NCBI GenBank assembly: GCA_964514395.1
Contig: CAZEQK010000008.1
Coordinates: forward strand, 1 to 64,000
DNA from: CAZEQK01 sp964514395
GTDB taxonomy: Bacteria > Bacillota > Bacilli > Tepidibacillales > Tepidibacillaceae
DNA length: 64,000 bases
Direction of reading: 5' to 3'
A model generated the notes under the pieces. The model saw nothing but the letters and a program-made list of their open reading frames with translations, did not search any database and was not told where the DNA came from. A program made the translations under genes and the position numbers. Shown in pieces: positions 35,590-43,883 of the stretch (its first letter is position 1; every line of letters begins with the position of its first letter).

Positions 35590-36171
35590 ATGATTTATTT
35601 TATCAGAAAAGGTTGGATCGAATTTATCTGTGGCAGTATGTTTTCAGGTAAAAGCGAGGAACTAATAAGGAGAATTAAAAGAGCAGGTTATGCGAAACAA
35701 AATGTAAAGGTTTTTAAGCCTGCTATTGATAATCGTTATAGTGAAATTGCTGTTGTTTCACATAATGGGAGTCAGAAAGAAGCATTAGCTGTAAAGCATT
35801 CTTTAGAAATTCTAGATTATATTGATGATTCTACAGACGTAGTAGCAATAGATGAAATTCAATTTTTTGATAATGATATTGTGAAGGTATGTGATATATT
35901 AGCCGATAAGGGTATTCGAGTGATTGGTGCCGGCTTGGATTTAGACTTTCGTGGGGAGCCATTTGGCCCATCGCCATTGTTGTTAGCTAAGGCTGAATTT
36001 ACAACAAAATTACAAGCAATTTGTATAAAATGTGGAAACCCTGCATCTCGAACTCAGCGATTAATTGATGGGCAACCAGCTAATTATAATGATTCTATAA
36101 TAAAAATAGGTGCTTCAGAGAGCTATGAGGCTCGATGTAGACATTGCCATGAAGTACCTGGTAAGGAATAA
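35590..36171 (+). CDS. tdk: Thymidine kinase
   Basis: Salvage kinase, 193 aa from ATG 35590, which has AGGGAGGGA about 9 nt upstream; the longer reading frame begins inside the preceding terminator and is rejected. Walker A is GSMFSGKSEE; the ATP/Mg motif is VVAIDEIQFFD; the lasso zinc domain has C-x2-C pairs (CIKCG and CRHCH). Type II TK1-like enzyme. Conserved order rpmE-tdk-prfA. Confidence 0.96.
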   Translation: MIYFIRKGWIEFICGSMFSGKSEELIRRIKRAGYAKQNVKVFKPAIDNRYSEIAVVSHNGSQKEALAVKHSLEILDYIDDSTDVVAIDEIQFFDNDIVKVCDILADKGIRVIGAGLDLDFRGEPFGPSPLLLAKAEFTTKLQAICIKCGNPASRTQRLIDGQPANYNDSIIKIGASESYEARCRHCHEVPGKE

Positions 36172-36228
36172 TTAAGCAAAATTTTTTTACCTCCTTAAGG
36201 GAATTATAAGCTTGAGGAGGTGACATAC

Positions 36229-36798
36229 TTGCGAATTAAACATATTTTAATATTGGTATTGGTCACTTTATTAATGATCAGCTTAAGTGCATGTAATATG
36301 GGTAATAGACAACCTCTTACCAGAAGCTACAATGCACCCAATAATGGATTAGCTCCATATAGTTACGATAACTATAACAGAAATGGTACGACATATGATC
36401 GTTATGGAGTAAATCAATTTGGTAATGTGTACAATGGAAGAGACCGTTATTACACATACAACGCCAATGTGAATGATGAAGCAGATAGAATGGCTAATGT
36501 AGCGGCACGAGTGAGTGGAGTAAATAATGCTACAGTTGTTCTTTTTGGAAGAACCGCCTATGTAGCTCTAGATCTACAAGATAAAGTCCAAAAAGCTAAA
36601 TCCACTCAAGTTGAAAATAAGGTTTACCGAGCATTAAAGAAATTTACCACCAATAGATATACCATTAGTATCACTTCAGATGCTGATTTATTTGGCAGGT
36701 TAAGGGACATTGGCGATGGAGTAAGATCAGGCACTCCAATTGATCAGTATCGTAATAACTTCCGTACATTTGACAACAGATTCAGAAGTAATTATTAA
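36229..36798 (+). CDS. YhcN/YlaJ-family sporulation lipoprotein
   Basis: 189 aa. N-terminal signal helix with a lipobox LSAC at about 20-23, then a Tyr/Asn-rich linker (NYNRNGTTYDRYGVN) and the YhcN/YlaJ domain (DEADRMANVAARVSGVNNATVVLFGRTAYVALDL). Such lipoproteins are found in spore inner membranes and affect germination or outgrowth. TTG 36229 fits GAGGAGG; the upstream GTG lies in that site. An unusual location, between tdk and prfA. Confidence 0.85.
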   Translation: MRIKHILILVLVTLLMISLSACNMGNRQPLTRSYNAPNNGLAPYSYDNYNRNGTTYDRYGVNQFGNVYNGRDRYYTYNANVNDEADRMANVAARVSGVNNATVVLFGRTAYVALDLQDKVQKAKSTQVENKVYRALKKFTTNRYTISITSDADLFGRLRDIGDGVRSGTPIDQYRNNFRTFDNRFRSNY

Positions 36799-36803
36799 CA
36801 AAC

Positions 36804-36835
36804 AAAACCCCTTTAGATCAAATAAAGGGGTTTTT
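36804..36835 (+). terminator. Terminator after the YhcN-like gene
   Basis: AAAACCCCTTTA / TAAAGGGGTTTTT hairpin with T tail. Confidence 0.88.
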
Positions 36836-36955
36836 CTATCTTCATCATACAATTTATTCTTAAAATGTTTTGACCTTTATGCATATGATAGTATATAATT
36901 TTAATGTTATACATATAAAGGATTTTAATTAAAATGTATTTTTGAGGTGAGGGTA

Positions 36956-38029
36956 TTGTTCGATCGGTTAGAAGAGTTGGAAAACCGTTATAATAAGCTA
37001 AGTGAATTACTAATGAATCCAGAAATCATTAGTGACACAAATAAGTTACGTGAATATTCAAAAGAACAGTCTAATTTAGAAAAAACGGTTGAAGCATATA
37101 GAAACTATAAACAAGTCAAAAGTGAATTAAAAGATGCTAAATCAATGCTAAATGAAAAGCTGGAGCAGGATTTAAAAGACATGGTCAAAATGGAAATAGA
37201 TGAGCTTGAAGAAAGCAAATCAGAGTTAGAGGAAGCCTTAAAGCTATTGCTATTACCTAAGGATCCTAATGATGATAAAAATGTAATTGTTGAGATAAGA
37301 GGTGCAGCAGGTGGAGATGAAGCAGCACTCTTTGCAGGCGATCTTTATAGAATGTATACAAGGTATGCAGAACGTAAAAGATGGAAAGTTGAACTGGTAG
37401 ATGCCAACGCTACAGGTATTGGTGGCTTTAAGGAAGTTATTTTTATGATACATGGTAAAGGAGCTTATAGCTTTCTAAAATATGAGAGTGGAGCCCATCG
37501 TGTACAGCGAATTCCAACTACTGAATCTGGAGGACGTATTCATACATCAACTGCAACAGTAGCGGTATTGCCTGAAGCAGAAGAGGTAGAAGTAGATCTT
37601 AATGAGAAGGACGTAAGAGTAGACACCTTTGCATCTAGTGGACCTGGTGGACAGAGTGTAAACACAACAATGTCCGCTGTTCGATTAACTCATATGCCTA
37701 CAGGTATTGTTGTTTCTTGTCAGGATGAAAAGTCTCAGATAAAGAATAAGGATAAAGCAATGAAGGTATTACGAGCTAGATTATTCGAAAAAAAATTAGC
37801 AGAAGAGCAAGCGAAGTTAGCCAGTCAAAGAAAGAGTCAGGTTGGTACAGGTGACAGAAGTGAGAGAATAAGAACCTACAATTTCCCTCAGAGCAGAGTG
37901 ACTGATCATCGAATAGGTTTAACCCTTCATAAATTGGAATATATATTAGATGGAGACATAGATGAAGTAATTCAAGCACTACAAATCCATGAACAAGCAG
38001 AGTTGTTAAATAATGAAAATATGGAGTAA
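36956..38029 (+). CDS. prfA: Peptide chain release factor 1
   Basis: Reads UAA and UAG and triggers peptidyl-tRNA hydrolysis. TTG at 36956 gives 357 aa beginning MFDRLEELENRY, the Bacillus pattern, with GAGGTGAGGG upstream; a GTG at 36947 overlaps that site. GGQ is in SSGPGGQSVNTT, and the PxT-type stop-codon recognition region (RVQRIPTTESGGRIHTS) is present. prmC, which methylates the GGQ glutamine, follows 6 nt later. Confidence 0.97.
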   Translation: MFDRLEELENRYNKLSELLMNPEIISDTNKLREYSKEQSNLEKTVEAYRNYKQVKSELKDAKSMLNEKLEQDLKDMVKMEIDELEESKSELEEALKLLLLPKDPNDDKNVIVEIRGAAGGDEAALFAGDLYRMYTRYAERKRWKVELVDANATGIGGFKEVIFMIHGKGAYSFLKYESGAHRVQRIPTTESGGRIHTSTATVAVLPEAEEVEVDLNEKDVRVDTFASSGPGGQSVNTTMSAVRLTHMPTGIVVSCQDEKSQIKNKDKAMKVLRARLFEKKLAEEQAKLASQRKSQVGTGDRSERIRTYNFPQSRVTDHRIGLTLHKLEYILDGDIDEVIQALQIHEQAELLNNENME

Positions 38030-38035
38030 TGATTT

Positions 38036-38896
38036 ATGAGTATGACTATAAGAGAAGCCCATATATGGGCTTCTTCATTTTTAAAGGAGAATCATATAGA
38101 ACAGGAAAATCTAGAAGCAGAGATTTTGATCCGTGAAATTCAAAATTGGACAAGGGCAGAATTTTTTATGCATATCCATGATACGATGGAAAATGAGAAT
38201 TTAATGCTACTAAAAAAATGGTTAAACCGACGAGTTGAGCATGAACCCTTGCAATATATAGTAGGAAAGCAAGAATTTTATGGTCGAGAGTTCTTAGTGA
38301 ATAGCCATGTATTAATCCCAAGACCAGAAACAGAGATTTTAGTTGAACAGGTAATAAAAGAATCGAGAAATATATGGAACGAAAATCGATTGGTCGTAGC
38401 GGATATAGGCTCTGGCAGTGGTGCCATAGCGGTTACGATGGCATTAGAGCAGAAAGAATGGAACATATTATCCGTTGATATTTCAAAAGAAGCGATTGAA
38501 ATGGCTACACTAAATGCCAAAAGATTAGGAGCAAAAGTGCAGTTTTATCAAGGTGATATGCTTACACCAATTATTAATGAAGATATAGGGGTTGATATCA
38601 TTATTTCGAATCCCCCCTACATACCTAGTAAAGAAATACAGCAACTATCAAATGAAGTGAAGGATTATGAACCAAATATAGCGCTAGATGGCGGCACAGA
38701 TGGGTTGGATTTTTATCGAAAGATAGTGAAACAAAGTAAAAACATACTTCATAAACCAGGAATGATTGCCTTTGAAGTAGGGATAAATCAAGCTAAATTG
38801 GTATCAGAATTATTAATTGGATATGGCTATACCGATGTGAAAATAGTTCGTGATTTGCAGGGAATTGCAAGAATTGTATTTGCCAGTAATAAATAA
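38036..38896 (+). CDS. prmC: Peptide chain release factor N5-glutamine methyltransferase
   Basis: SAM-dependent methylase of the GGQ glutamine in release factors. 286 aa: an N-terminal helical domain recognising the factor, then a Rossmann methyltransferase with ADIGSGSGAIAV and the NPPY active site (SNPPYIPS). GGAG in the end of prfA serves as ribosome site. Ends at a strong terminator, behind which a group II intron remnant is inserted. Confidence 0.96.
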   Translation: MSMTIREAHIWASSFLKENHIEQENLEAEILIREIQNWTRAEFFMHIHDTMENENLMLLKKWLNRRVEHEPLQYIVGKQEFYGREFLVNSHVLIPRPETEILVEQVIKESRNIWNENRLVVADIGSGSGAIAVTMALEQKEWNILSVDISKEAIEMATLNAKRLGAKVQFYQGDMLTPIINEDIGVDIIISNPPYIPSKEIQQLSNEVKDYEPNIALDGGTDGLDFYRKIVKQSKNILHKPGMIAFEVGINQAKLVSELLIGYGYTDVKIVRDLQGIARIVFASNK

Positions 38897-38920
38897 GATA
38901 TAGATAAGAAATTCATATGC

Positions 38921-38953
38921 AAAAGAGTGATCCTTGTTGATCACTCTTTTTAT
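38921..38953 (+). terminator. Terminator of prfA-prmC
   Basis: AAAAGAGTGATC / GATCACTCTTTT, 6-nt loop, followed by TATTTG. Confidence 0.9.
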
Positions 38954-38958
38954 TTGTA

Positions 38959-39060
38959 GTGCGCCACGCATGGCGATTAACTAGGTGGTGAAAGTCCACA
39001 CGGTACGTACGGTGGTGTGAGAGGTCGCTGAATAAAATAATTATTCAGCTCCTACTCGAT
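38959..39060 (+). mobile_element. Group II intron remnant (102 nt, no ORF)
   Basis: Begins GTGCGCC, a group II 5' end, and continues with GGTGGTGAAAGTCC. The 3' part has GGTACGTACGGTG like the end of domain V, then a domain VI hairpin GCTGAATAA/TTATTCAGC enclosed by GAGAGG and CCTACTC with a bulged A at 39054, and ends CGAT at 39060, six bases after the branch-type A. Nearly all of the ribozyme and the reverse transcriptase are missing. It sits directly behind the prmC terminator, the preferred target of group IIC introns. Start and end are seen; the origin is inferred. Confidence 0.65.
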
Positions 39061-39155
39061 TCCAATCACAATCATGTTTTAAATAGAGATAAGGAACGTT
39101 ACGGAAGATTAAATAATATAGTAGTAATAAATGCCTATTAGAGAGGGGATTAAGT

Positions 39156-40565
39156 GTGCAAATACATGTTGTTCAAGCAGGGGATACATTATGGCTCATT
39201 TCTCGTCAATATGGAGTTAGTATAAATGCTATTGTAACTGCCAATGGAATAACGAATCAGGATGTATTAGTTGTTGGCGAGGCTTTAGTCATCCCAATTC
39301 CTAACATCTATATAGTTCAGCCGGGTGATACCTTATGGCTTATCTCGATAAAGTATGGAATTACAGTAGAACAATTAATAAATGCAAATCGGCTAGCAGA
39401 TCCTAATCAATTATTCATTGGCCAACGCTTGGTTATTCCAGTAGATTATAACATTCATATTGTTCAACCTGGTGAAACCTTATGGTCAATAGCAAGCAAA
39501 TATGGTACGACAATTGATGCAATCGCTCAAGAAAATAATATAGTGAATCCTAATTTAATCTACCCTGGAAAAGTGCTAAGAATCGTGAAGCCGATGATAG
39601 ATGTCAATGGTTACTTATATAACATTGGAACAGTGGGGCAGCGTATTATTGACAACATAGGTCAATACCTAAGCTATTTAAGTGTTTTTAGCTATCAAGT
39701 AAATAATGATGGGACTTTAGCTAATATAAATGATACTGGAATTATAGATGCCATTAAGCAACAAAATGGAGAGCCGATGATGGTGATCACTAATTTTAAA
39801 GATGGAATGTTCAATTCAGACGTAGCCCAAGCGATTCTGACGAATACGGATGTACAGGATACATTAATAAATAATATTTTAAATACCATGCAAAGCAAGG
39901 GGTATGCATACTTAAATATAGATTTTGAATATATTTATCCAAAAGATCGCACATTATATAACCAATTTCTTCAAAAGGTAGTAAACCAATTGCGTCCAAT
40001 GGGGTATGAGGTTTCCACTGCGTTAGCACCTAAGCTTTCTGGGGATCAAAAGGGATTGCTTTACGAAGCTCACGATTATAAAGCCCATGGAGAAATCGTA
40101 GATTTTGTGATCTTAATGACCTATGAATGGGGTTGGATTGGTGGTCCACCAATGGCAGTCGCACCATTAAACCAAGTACGAAGGGTTCTAGATTATGCAG
40201 TTAGTGTGATACCTAGGGAAAAGATATTAATGGGAATGCCTACCTATGGGTATGATTGGAAACTACCCTATGTAAAAGGTGAATCCCGTGCTGAGATACT
40301 TAATACCATTCAGGCGGTAGATCGGGCTGCTAAATATAATGCTGACATTCAATATGATTTAATAGCCCAATCCCCCTATTATCAGTATCTGGATGAAAAT
40401 AATGATGAACATATCGTCTGGTTTGAAGATGCGAGGAGTGTTCAAGCAAAGTATGAAACGGTTAGGGAATATCAATTAAAAGGCGTTAGCTATTGGGAAT
40501 TAGGCTTTCCCTTTCCACAAAACTGGTACGTTTTAACAAACAATTTTTCTGTAAAAAAAGAATAA
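39156..40565 (+). CDS. LysM-GH18 spore peptidoglycan hydrolase (SleL/YaaH-like)
   Basis: 469 aa. Three LysM repeats (about 1-47, 51-97, 99-146; each with V-x-GDTLW or GETLW) bind peptidoglycan; a GH18 barrel follows. The catalytic DxxDxE region reads LNIDFEY near residue 268, matching the N-acetylglucosaminidase SleL/YaaH that works on cortex fragments in germination. No signal peptide, as usual for SleL, which is placed in the coat by mother-cell expression. GTG start behind GAGAGGGG. Could equally be one of the YdhD/YvbX paralogues. Confidence 0.88.
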   Translation: MQIHVVQAGDTLWLISRQYGVSINAIVTANGITNQDVLVVGEALVIPIPNIYIVQPGDTLWLISIKYGITVEQLINANRLADPNQLFIGQRLVIPVDYNIHIVQPGETLWSIASKYGTTIDAIAQENNIVNPNLIYPGKVLRIVKPMIDVNGYLYNIGTVGQRIIDNIGQYLSYLSVFSYQVNNDGTLANINDTGIIDAIKQQNGEPMMVITNFKDGMFNSDVAQAILTNTDVQDTLINNILNTMQSKGYAYLNIDFEYIYPKDRTLYNQFLQKVVNQLRPMGYEVSTALAPKLSGDQKGLLYEAHDYKAHGEIVDFVILMTYEWGWIGGPPMAVAPLNQVRRVLDYAVSVIPREKILMGMPTYGYDWKLPYVKGESRAEILNTIQAVDRAAKYNADIQYDLIAQSPYYQYLDENNDEHIVWFEDARSVQAKYETVREYQLKGVSYWELGFPFPQNWYVLTNNFSVKKE

Positions 40566-40589
40566 ATCAAGACTTTATCTTCGGTTTCA

Positions 40590-40628
40590 ACAAGACTCCC
40601 TCTTCAACACTGTAAGAGGGAGTTGTTT
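40590..40628 (+). terminator. Hairpin after the SleL-like gene
   Basis: GACTCCCTCTT / AAGAGGGAGTT with an 8-nt loop; the T tract (TTGTTT) is weak. Confidence 0.65.
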
Positions 40629-40644
40629 CAAACCCTCGAAATAA

Positions 40645-40738
40645 GGCCGGCATAGCACGACTTAATGCTTTAGCATTTAGTGTGACTTGTGCCCTATGGG
40701 TGCTAAGGTTCAGGTGGGATAAAAACTCCATCTGAACC
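40645..40738. mobile_element. Structured IS200/IS605-type or omega-RNA-like remnant
   Basis: Two nested structures. At 40645-40700 there is an interrupted palindrome: CATAG pairs with CTATG around CACGACTTAATGC / GCATTTAGTGTG. At 40707-40738 there is a strong hairpin, GGTTCAGGTGG with CTCCATCTGAACC (G-U pairs, loop near GATAAAAA). Palindromes built around AATGC-TTTA-GCATT with this kind of following hairpin remind me of IS605/tnpB right ends and their omega RNAs. No transposase or tnpB reading frame is nearby. Structure seen; identity inferred. Confidence 0.45.
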
Positions 40739-40773
40739 AAGTCTTCTTTATCGGCAGTTTGTCATCAGTCTAT

Positions 40774-40796
40774 AATCCCACATTTGTGGGATTTTT
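40774..40796 (+). terminator. Terminator hairpin upstream of spoIIR
   Basis: AATCCCACA / GTGGGATT with a short loop and T5. It closes the structured stretch and insulates spoIIR. Confidence 0.8.
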
Positions 40797-40799
40797 GAT

Positions 40800-40828
40800 G
40801 TTTATCCAAAAAGAATTCTGTCAATAAT
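40800..40828 (+). promoter_or_regulatory. Candidate sigma F promoter of spoIIR
   Basis: GTTTA at 40800-40804, 15 nt, then GTCAATAAT at 40820-40828; fits GYWTA and the ANANT part of the -10, with one G of the GG missing. spoIIR is known to be transcribed by sigma F in B. subtilis. Confidence 0.5.
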
Positions 40829-40861
40829 GAAACTAAAGAGATAGTTAGAGAGGGGAAAAAA

Positions 40862-41485
40862 ATGAAAAAGCACTTATATTTATTATTTATTGTTTTTATT
40901 TTATTAATGAGTTGGGATACAGGAAAACAGGATGCTGCATTAGCTGCACCAAAGGATATCATACCAGAACAGGCCATACGTTTAAGAATCATCGCAAATA
41001 GTGATTCAGCAGAGGATCAATGGATAAAAAGGAAGATAAGAGATGTGGTAGTGGATAAGATAAACCCATGGGTAAACAGCTTAGATAATATCGAAACGGC
41101 GAGACAGGTTATTCATCAGCATTTGTCAGAAATCGAAAATGCAGTAAACGAAACGATGGAGAAGAACGGCTATGACTATGGGAAGAAACCAAAAGTAGAA
41201 TTAGGAATCGTGCCCTTTCCTACAAAAATATATGGGCAAAAGGTCTATCCAGCAGGAGATTATGAAGCATTAAGAATAACCTTAGGTGACGGATTAGGAC
41301 AAAATTGGTGGTGTGTTTTATTTCCGCCGTTATGCTTTGTAGATATGTCTACTGGTGAAGCAGTTGAAAAACACCAACCAGCACAAATAAAAGAAGAAGC
41401 GAATGACAAAAAAGAGGTAGAAGTGAAATTTTTCTTTGCAGAAGCTTTTACAAAACTGACTAGATTTTTAAAATCTATTATATAG
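40862..41485 (+). CDS. spoIIR: Stage II sporulation protein R
   Basis: Secreted forespore protein that activates SpoIIGA to process pro-sigma E in the mother cell. 207 aa with an N-terminal signal segment (residues 4-17 hydrophobic, cleavage probable near ALAAP). The family core QAIRLRIIANSDSAEDQ.IKRKIRD and the C-terminal WWCVLFPPLCFVD are clear. ATG follows GAGAGGGG. Conserved position between prmC and ywlB/tsaC. Confidence 0.96.
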   Translation: MKKHLYLLFIVFILLMSWDTGKQDAALAAPKDIIPEQAIRLRIIANSDSAEDQWIKRKIRDVVVDKINPWVNSLDNIETARQVIHQHLSEIENAVNETMEKNGYDYGKKPKVELGIVPFPTKIYGQKVYPAGDYEALRITLGDGLGQNWWCVLFPPLCFVDMSTGEAVEKHQPAQIKEEANDKKEVEVKFFFAEAFTKLTRFLKSII

Positions 41486-41500
41486 GGGAAAAGTTGAAAG

Positions 41501-41524
41501 CTCGATACCTAATCGAGTTTTTTC
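41501..41524 (+). terminator. Terminator of spoIIR
   Basis: CTCGAT / ATCGAG stem with 5-nt loop and T6. Confidence 0.75.
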
Positions 41525-41625
41525 ATTTGTAAAAGATGAAATTTTTATATCATACAGCATGGTCTAAAGATAATCTTCAATACATAAAATGGGACAAGTA
41601 GATATTATAGAAGGGAATGAAGAAT

Positions 41626-42066
41626 ATGGTAATACGTATGGCTACAGATAATGATAGAAATGTATTAGAGGGGATTTTGCAGAAATCCGATTTAAATGAT
41701 GATGGTATCGAAGAAAAGCATACCTATTTCTTAATTGCAGAAGAAGAGATAAATAGTAAGAAAGAGGTGATTGCCATCGCAGGCATTGAACAAAGAGGAC
41801 CCTATGGATTTTTAAGGTCACTTGTTTTAGAATCAAAAGTAAGGGATTTTATTAAAGGCTATCATTTTATTGCAAGTATCATTCAATATGCAAAGAAGTT
41901 GAACTTCAAGGAACTATACTTATTAACAGGACCACATACAAAAAAAGTTTTTGAATATCTTAATTTTCAATCCATTTCTATTCACGAAGTACCAGATGAA
42001 GTGCGCGAATCCTCACATTTTACAAGAAGTTATAATGATTCTGTTATTATTATGAAAAATTATTAA
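41626..42066 (+). CDS. GNAT-like N-acetyltransferase (YwlB position)
   Basis: 146 aa. Weak GNAT pattern: IRMATDNDRNVLEGIL at the start, a VIAIAGIEQRGPYGFLRSLVLE strand pair, a helix FIASIIQYAKKLNFKELYLLT and TKKVFEYLNF. The acetyl-CoA pyrophosphate loop (R/QxxGxG/A) is degenerate, so activity is uncertain. AAGGG at 41611-41615 supports ATG 41626 over 41617. Its place between spoIIR and tsaC is that of B. subtilis ywlB, also a putative acetyltransferase. Confidence 0.7.
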   Translation: MVIRMATDNDRNVLEGILQKSDLNDDGIEEKHTYFLIAEEEINSKKEVIAIAGIEQRGPYGFLRSLVLESKVRDFIKGYHFIASIIQYAKKLNFKELYLLTGPHTKKVFEYLNFQSISIHEVPDEVRESSHFTRSYNDSVIIMKNY

Positions 42067-42103
42067 CAACGTTATCAACAGGTTATCCACAGGGTGTTTA
42101 TAA
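42060..42103. promoter_or_regulatory. DnaA-box cluster upstream of tsaC
   Basis: TTATTAACA (42060-42068, two mismatches), TTATCAACA (42072-42080, one mismatch) and TTATCCACA (42083-42091, perfect) lie in tandem 11-12 bp apart. A reverse near-box TGTTTATAA (42095-42103) and an AT-rich tract follow. B. subtilis has a DnaA-binding cluster at ywlC, the same gene, so this looks like a conserved site. Confidence 0.7.
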
Positions 42104-42195
42104 TATTATAATAATAATTATGTTAAAATGTTTCTTGTAGTATTTATCTATTGAATTCAATGTCTATATAATAAAAATTATAGGAGTAAAGGCAA

Positions 42196-43257
42196 ATGCA
42201 ACGCATAGATACAAAAATATGGAAATTCAATACCGAAGTGGATGAAAATAATGTTGATATTAAAGAGATAGCAAAGCTGTTACAAGAAGGAAAGGTTATT
42301 GCGTTTCCAACAGAAACTGTATATGGATTAGGTGCAAATGCACTAGACACAAAAGCAGTCAAAAATATTTTTATAGCAAAGGGTAGACCAAGTGATAATC
42401 CTTTAATCGTACATATCTCGACATTAGAGCAACTATATCCCCTAGTAGATCATGTGAATGAGTTGAGTCTAAAATTAATTAAACATTTTTGGCCAGGGCC
42501 ATTAACTATTATTTTTAAAAGGAAGGCAATCGTTCCTGATATAGTAACGGCAGGGCTAGATACTGTTGCGGTTAGAATGCCTAATCATCCTATTGCTAGG
42601 ACGATTATTAGTGCTGCGAATCTACCCATAGCTGCGCCAAGCGCCAATCGCTCAGGAAAGCCAAGTCCAACAACTGCTAAGCATGTTATTCATGATTTAC
42701 AGGGTCTAATAGATGGCATTGTCGATGGCGGACCTACAGGAGTAGGTGTTGAATCAACAATCATTGATGTTAGTGGTGACATACCAATGGTATTAAGACC
42801 TGGTGGAATCACGGTAGAGGAGTTAAAGGAACTCTTAGGAACAGTATTGATAGATCCTGCCATTCTAACAGAGGGGGATAAGCCTAGAGCTCCAGGTATG
42901 AAGTACAGGCATTATGCTCCTAAAGCTGAGATGGTAATAGTAAATGGAAAAAAAGATTTAGTAATCGAACAGATGATGAACATAGCAAAGGAAAAGAGTC
43001 TATTAAATAAAAAAGTAGGAATCTTAACCCTTCAAGAACATGAGGTTCTTTTTAATCAAAAAAATTTCACTTTAGCTTATGGTACAAAGGGTAATTTGTA
43101 TCCATTAGCTACGCACCTTTATGATACATTAAGAATTTTTGATTTAAAGAAGATTGATTACATTATTGTTGAAGGTGTGGAAGAAGTAGGTATAGGTCTT
43201 ACAATCATGAATCGTTTGAAAAAGGCAGCAAATGGGAATATAATCTATTTATCGTAA
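42196..43257 (+). CDS. tsaC: L-threonylcarbamoyladenylate synthase (Sua5 type)
   Basis: Makes threonylcarbamoyl-AMP from threonine, bicarbonate and ATP for the t6A37 tRNA modification. 353 aa, the long Sua5/YwlC form: YrdC domain at about 20-205 (FPTETVYGLGANALD, KGRPSDNPLIVHI, PSANRSGKPSPT) and a C-terminal Sua5 domain joined by the PGMKYRHYAPKAE linker. ATG 42196 follows TAGGAG. The DnaA-box cluster lies in its upstream region. Confidence 0.95.
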   Translation: MQRIDTKIWKFNTEVDENNVDIKEIAKLLQEGKVIAFPTETVYGLGANALDTKAVKNIFIAKGRPSDNPLIVHISTLEQLYPLVDHVNELSLKLIKHFWPGPLTIIFKRKAIVPDIVTAGLDTVAVRMPNHPIARTIISAANLPIAAPSANRSGKPSPTTAKHVIHDLQGLIDGIVDGGPTGVGVESTIIDVSGDIPMVLRPGGITVEELKELLGTVLIDPAILTEGDKPRAPGMKYRHYAPKAEMVIVNGKKDLVIEQMMNIAKEKSLLNKKVGILTLQEHEVLFNQKNFTLAYGTKGNLYPLATHLYDTLRIFDLKKIDYIIVEGVEEVGIGLTIMNRLKKAANGNIIYLS

Positions 43258-43322
43258 TTTTAATCATGAAATAGCTTTTCCTCGCATAATTTGGATAGAC
43301 AAGGTTATGGGGGGATATTTCC

Positions 43323-43883
43323 ATGGAAATGAGTAGACAATTAAGCGGACAAATTATTACTTTTCTCATGATGTCAATCGCTTTAGGAATGGATGCTTTT
43401 TCTTTAGGAATAGGTTTAGGATTGAAAAAACTATCGGGAGTACAGATATTTAAAATTAGTTCAACAATAGGAATCTTTCATGTACTTATGCCTCTTTTCG
43501 GAGTACTGACAGGCTATTACCTGCTATCGTTTATTGGTGGAATAGCTAAACTAATTGGTGGAGGATTATTAGTGGTATTAGGAATCCATATGTTGTGGTC
43601 TGTTATCTATGGAGGGAGTGAGCAAACCTTTGATTATACAACAGGCTTTGGCCTATTTCTATTAGCCTTTAGTGTTAGTATTGATGCGTTATCTGTAGGC
43701 TTTTCACTAGGGCTATTCCTTGCAAACCTATGGATGGTTGTTTTATTGTTTGGATTGATGGGTGCAACGATGACGGCAATGGGATTAACGCTTGGAAGTA
43801 AATTAGGACATGTTATCGGAGATTATGGAGAAGCCCTTGGTGGGCTAATTCTATTAGTTTTCGGTATTAAATTCTTATTATAA
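43323..43883 (+). CDS. mntP: Manganese efflux pump MntP
   Basis: 186 aa, six membrane helices. The duplicated family motif is visible: ALGMDAFSLGIGLGL in the first half and SIDALSVGFSLGL in the second, each with the metal-binding Asp. Corresponds to B. subtilis ywlD. The TAA overlaps the ATG of a ZIP transporter gene by one base (TAATG), so the two are translationally coupled. In B. subtilis mntP is induced by Mn through MntR; no MntR box was identified here. Confidence 0.92.
   Translation: MEMSRQLSGQIITFLMMSIALGMDAFSLGIGLGLKKLSGVQIFKISSTIGIFHVLMPLFGVLTGYYLLSFIGGIAKLIGGGLLVVLGIHMLWSVIYGGSEQTFDYTTGFGLFLLAFSVSIDALSVGFSLGLFLANLWMVVLLFGLMGATMTAMGLTLGSKLGHVIGDYGEALGGLILLVFGIKFLL

Noticed and set aside
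38959..39060. Element read as a riboswitch in front of the SleL-like gene
   Set aside because: The start, domain VI fold with bulged A and CGAT end fit a group II intron remnant better, and no expression platform follows.
42060..42120. DnaA boxes plus AT-rich tract as a replication origin
   Set aside because: No dnaA/dnaN nearby, only a few boxes, and the same cluster at ywlC in B. subtilis is not an origin.
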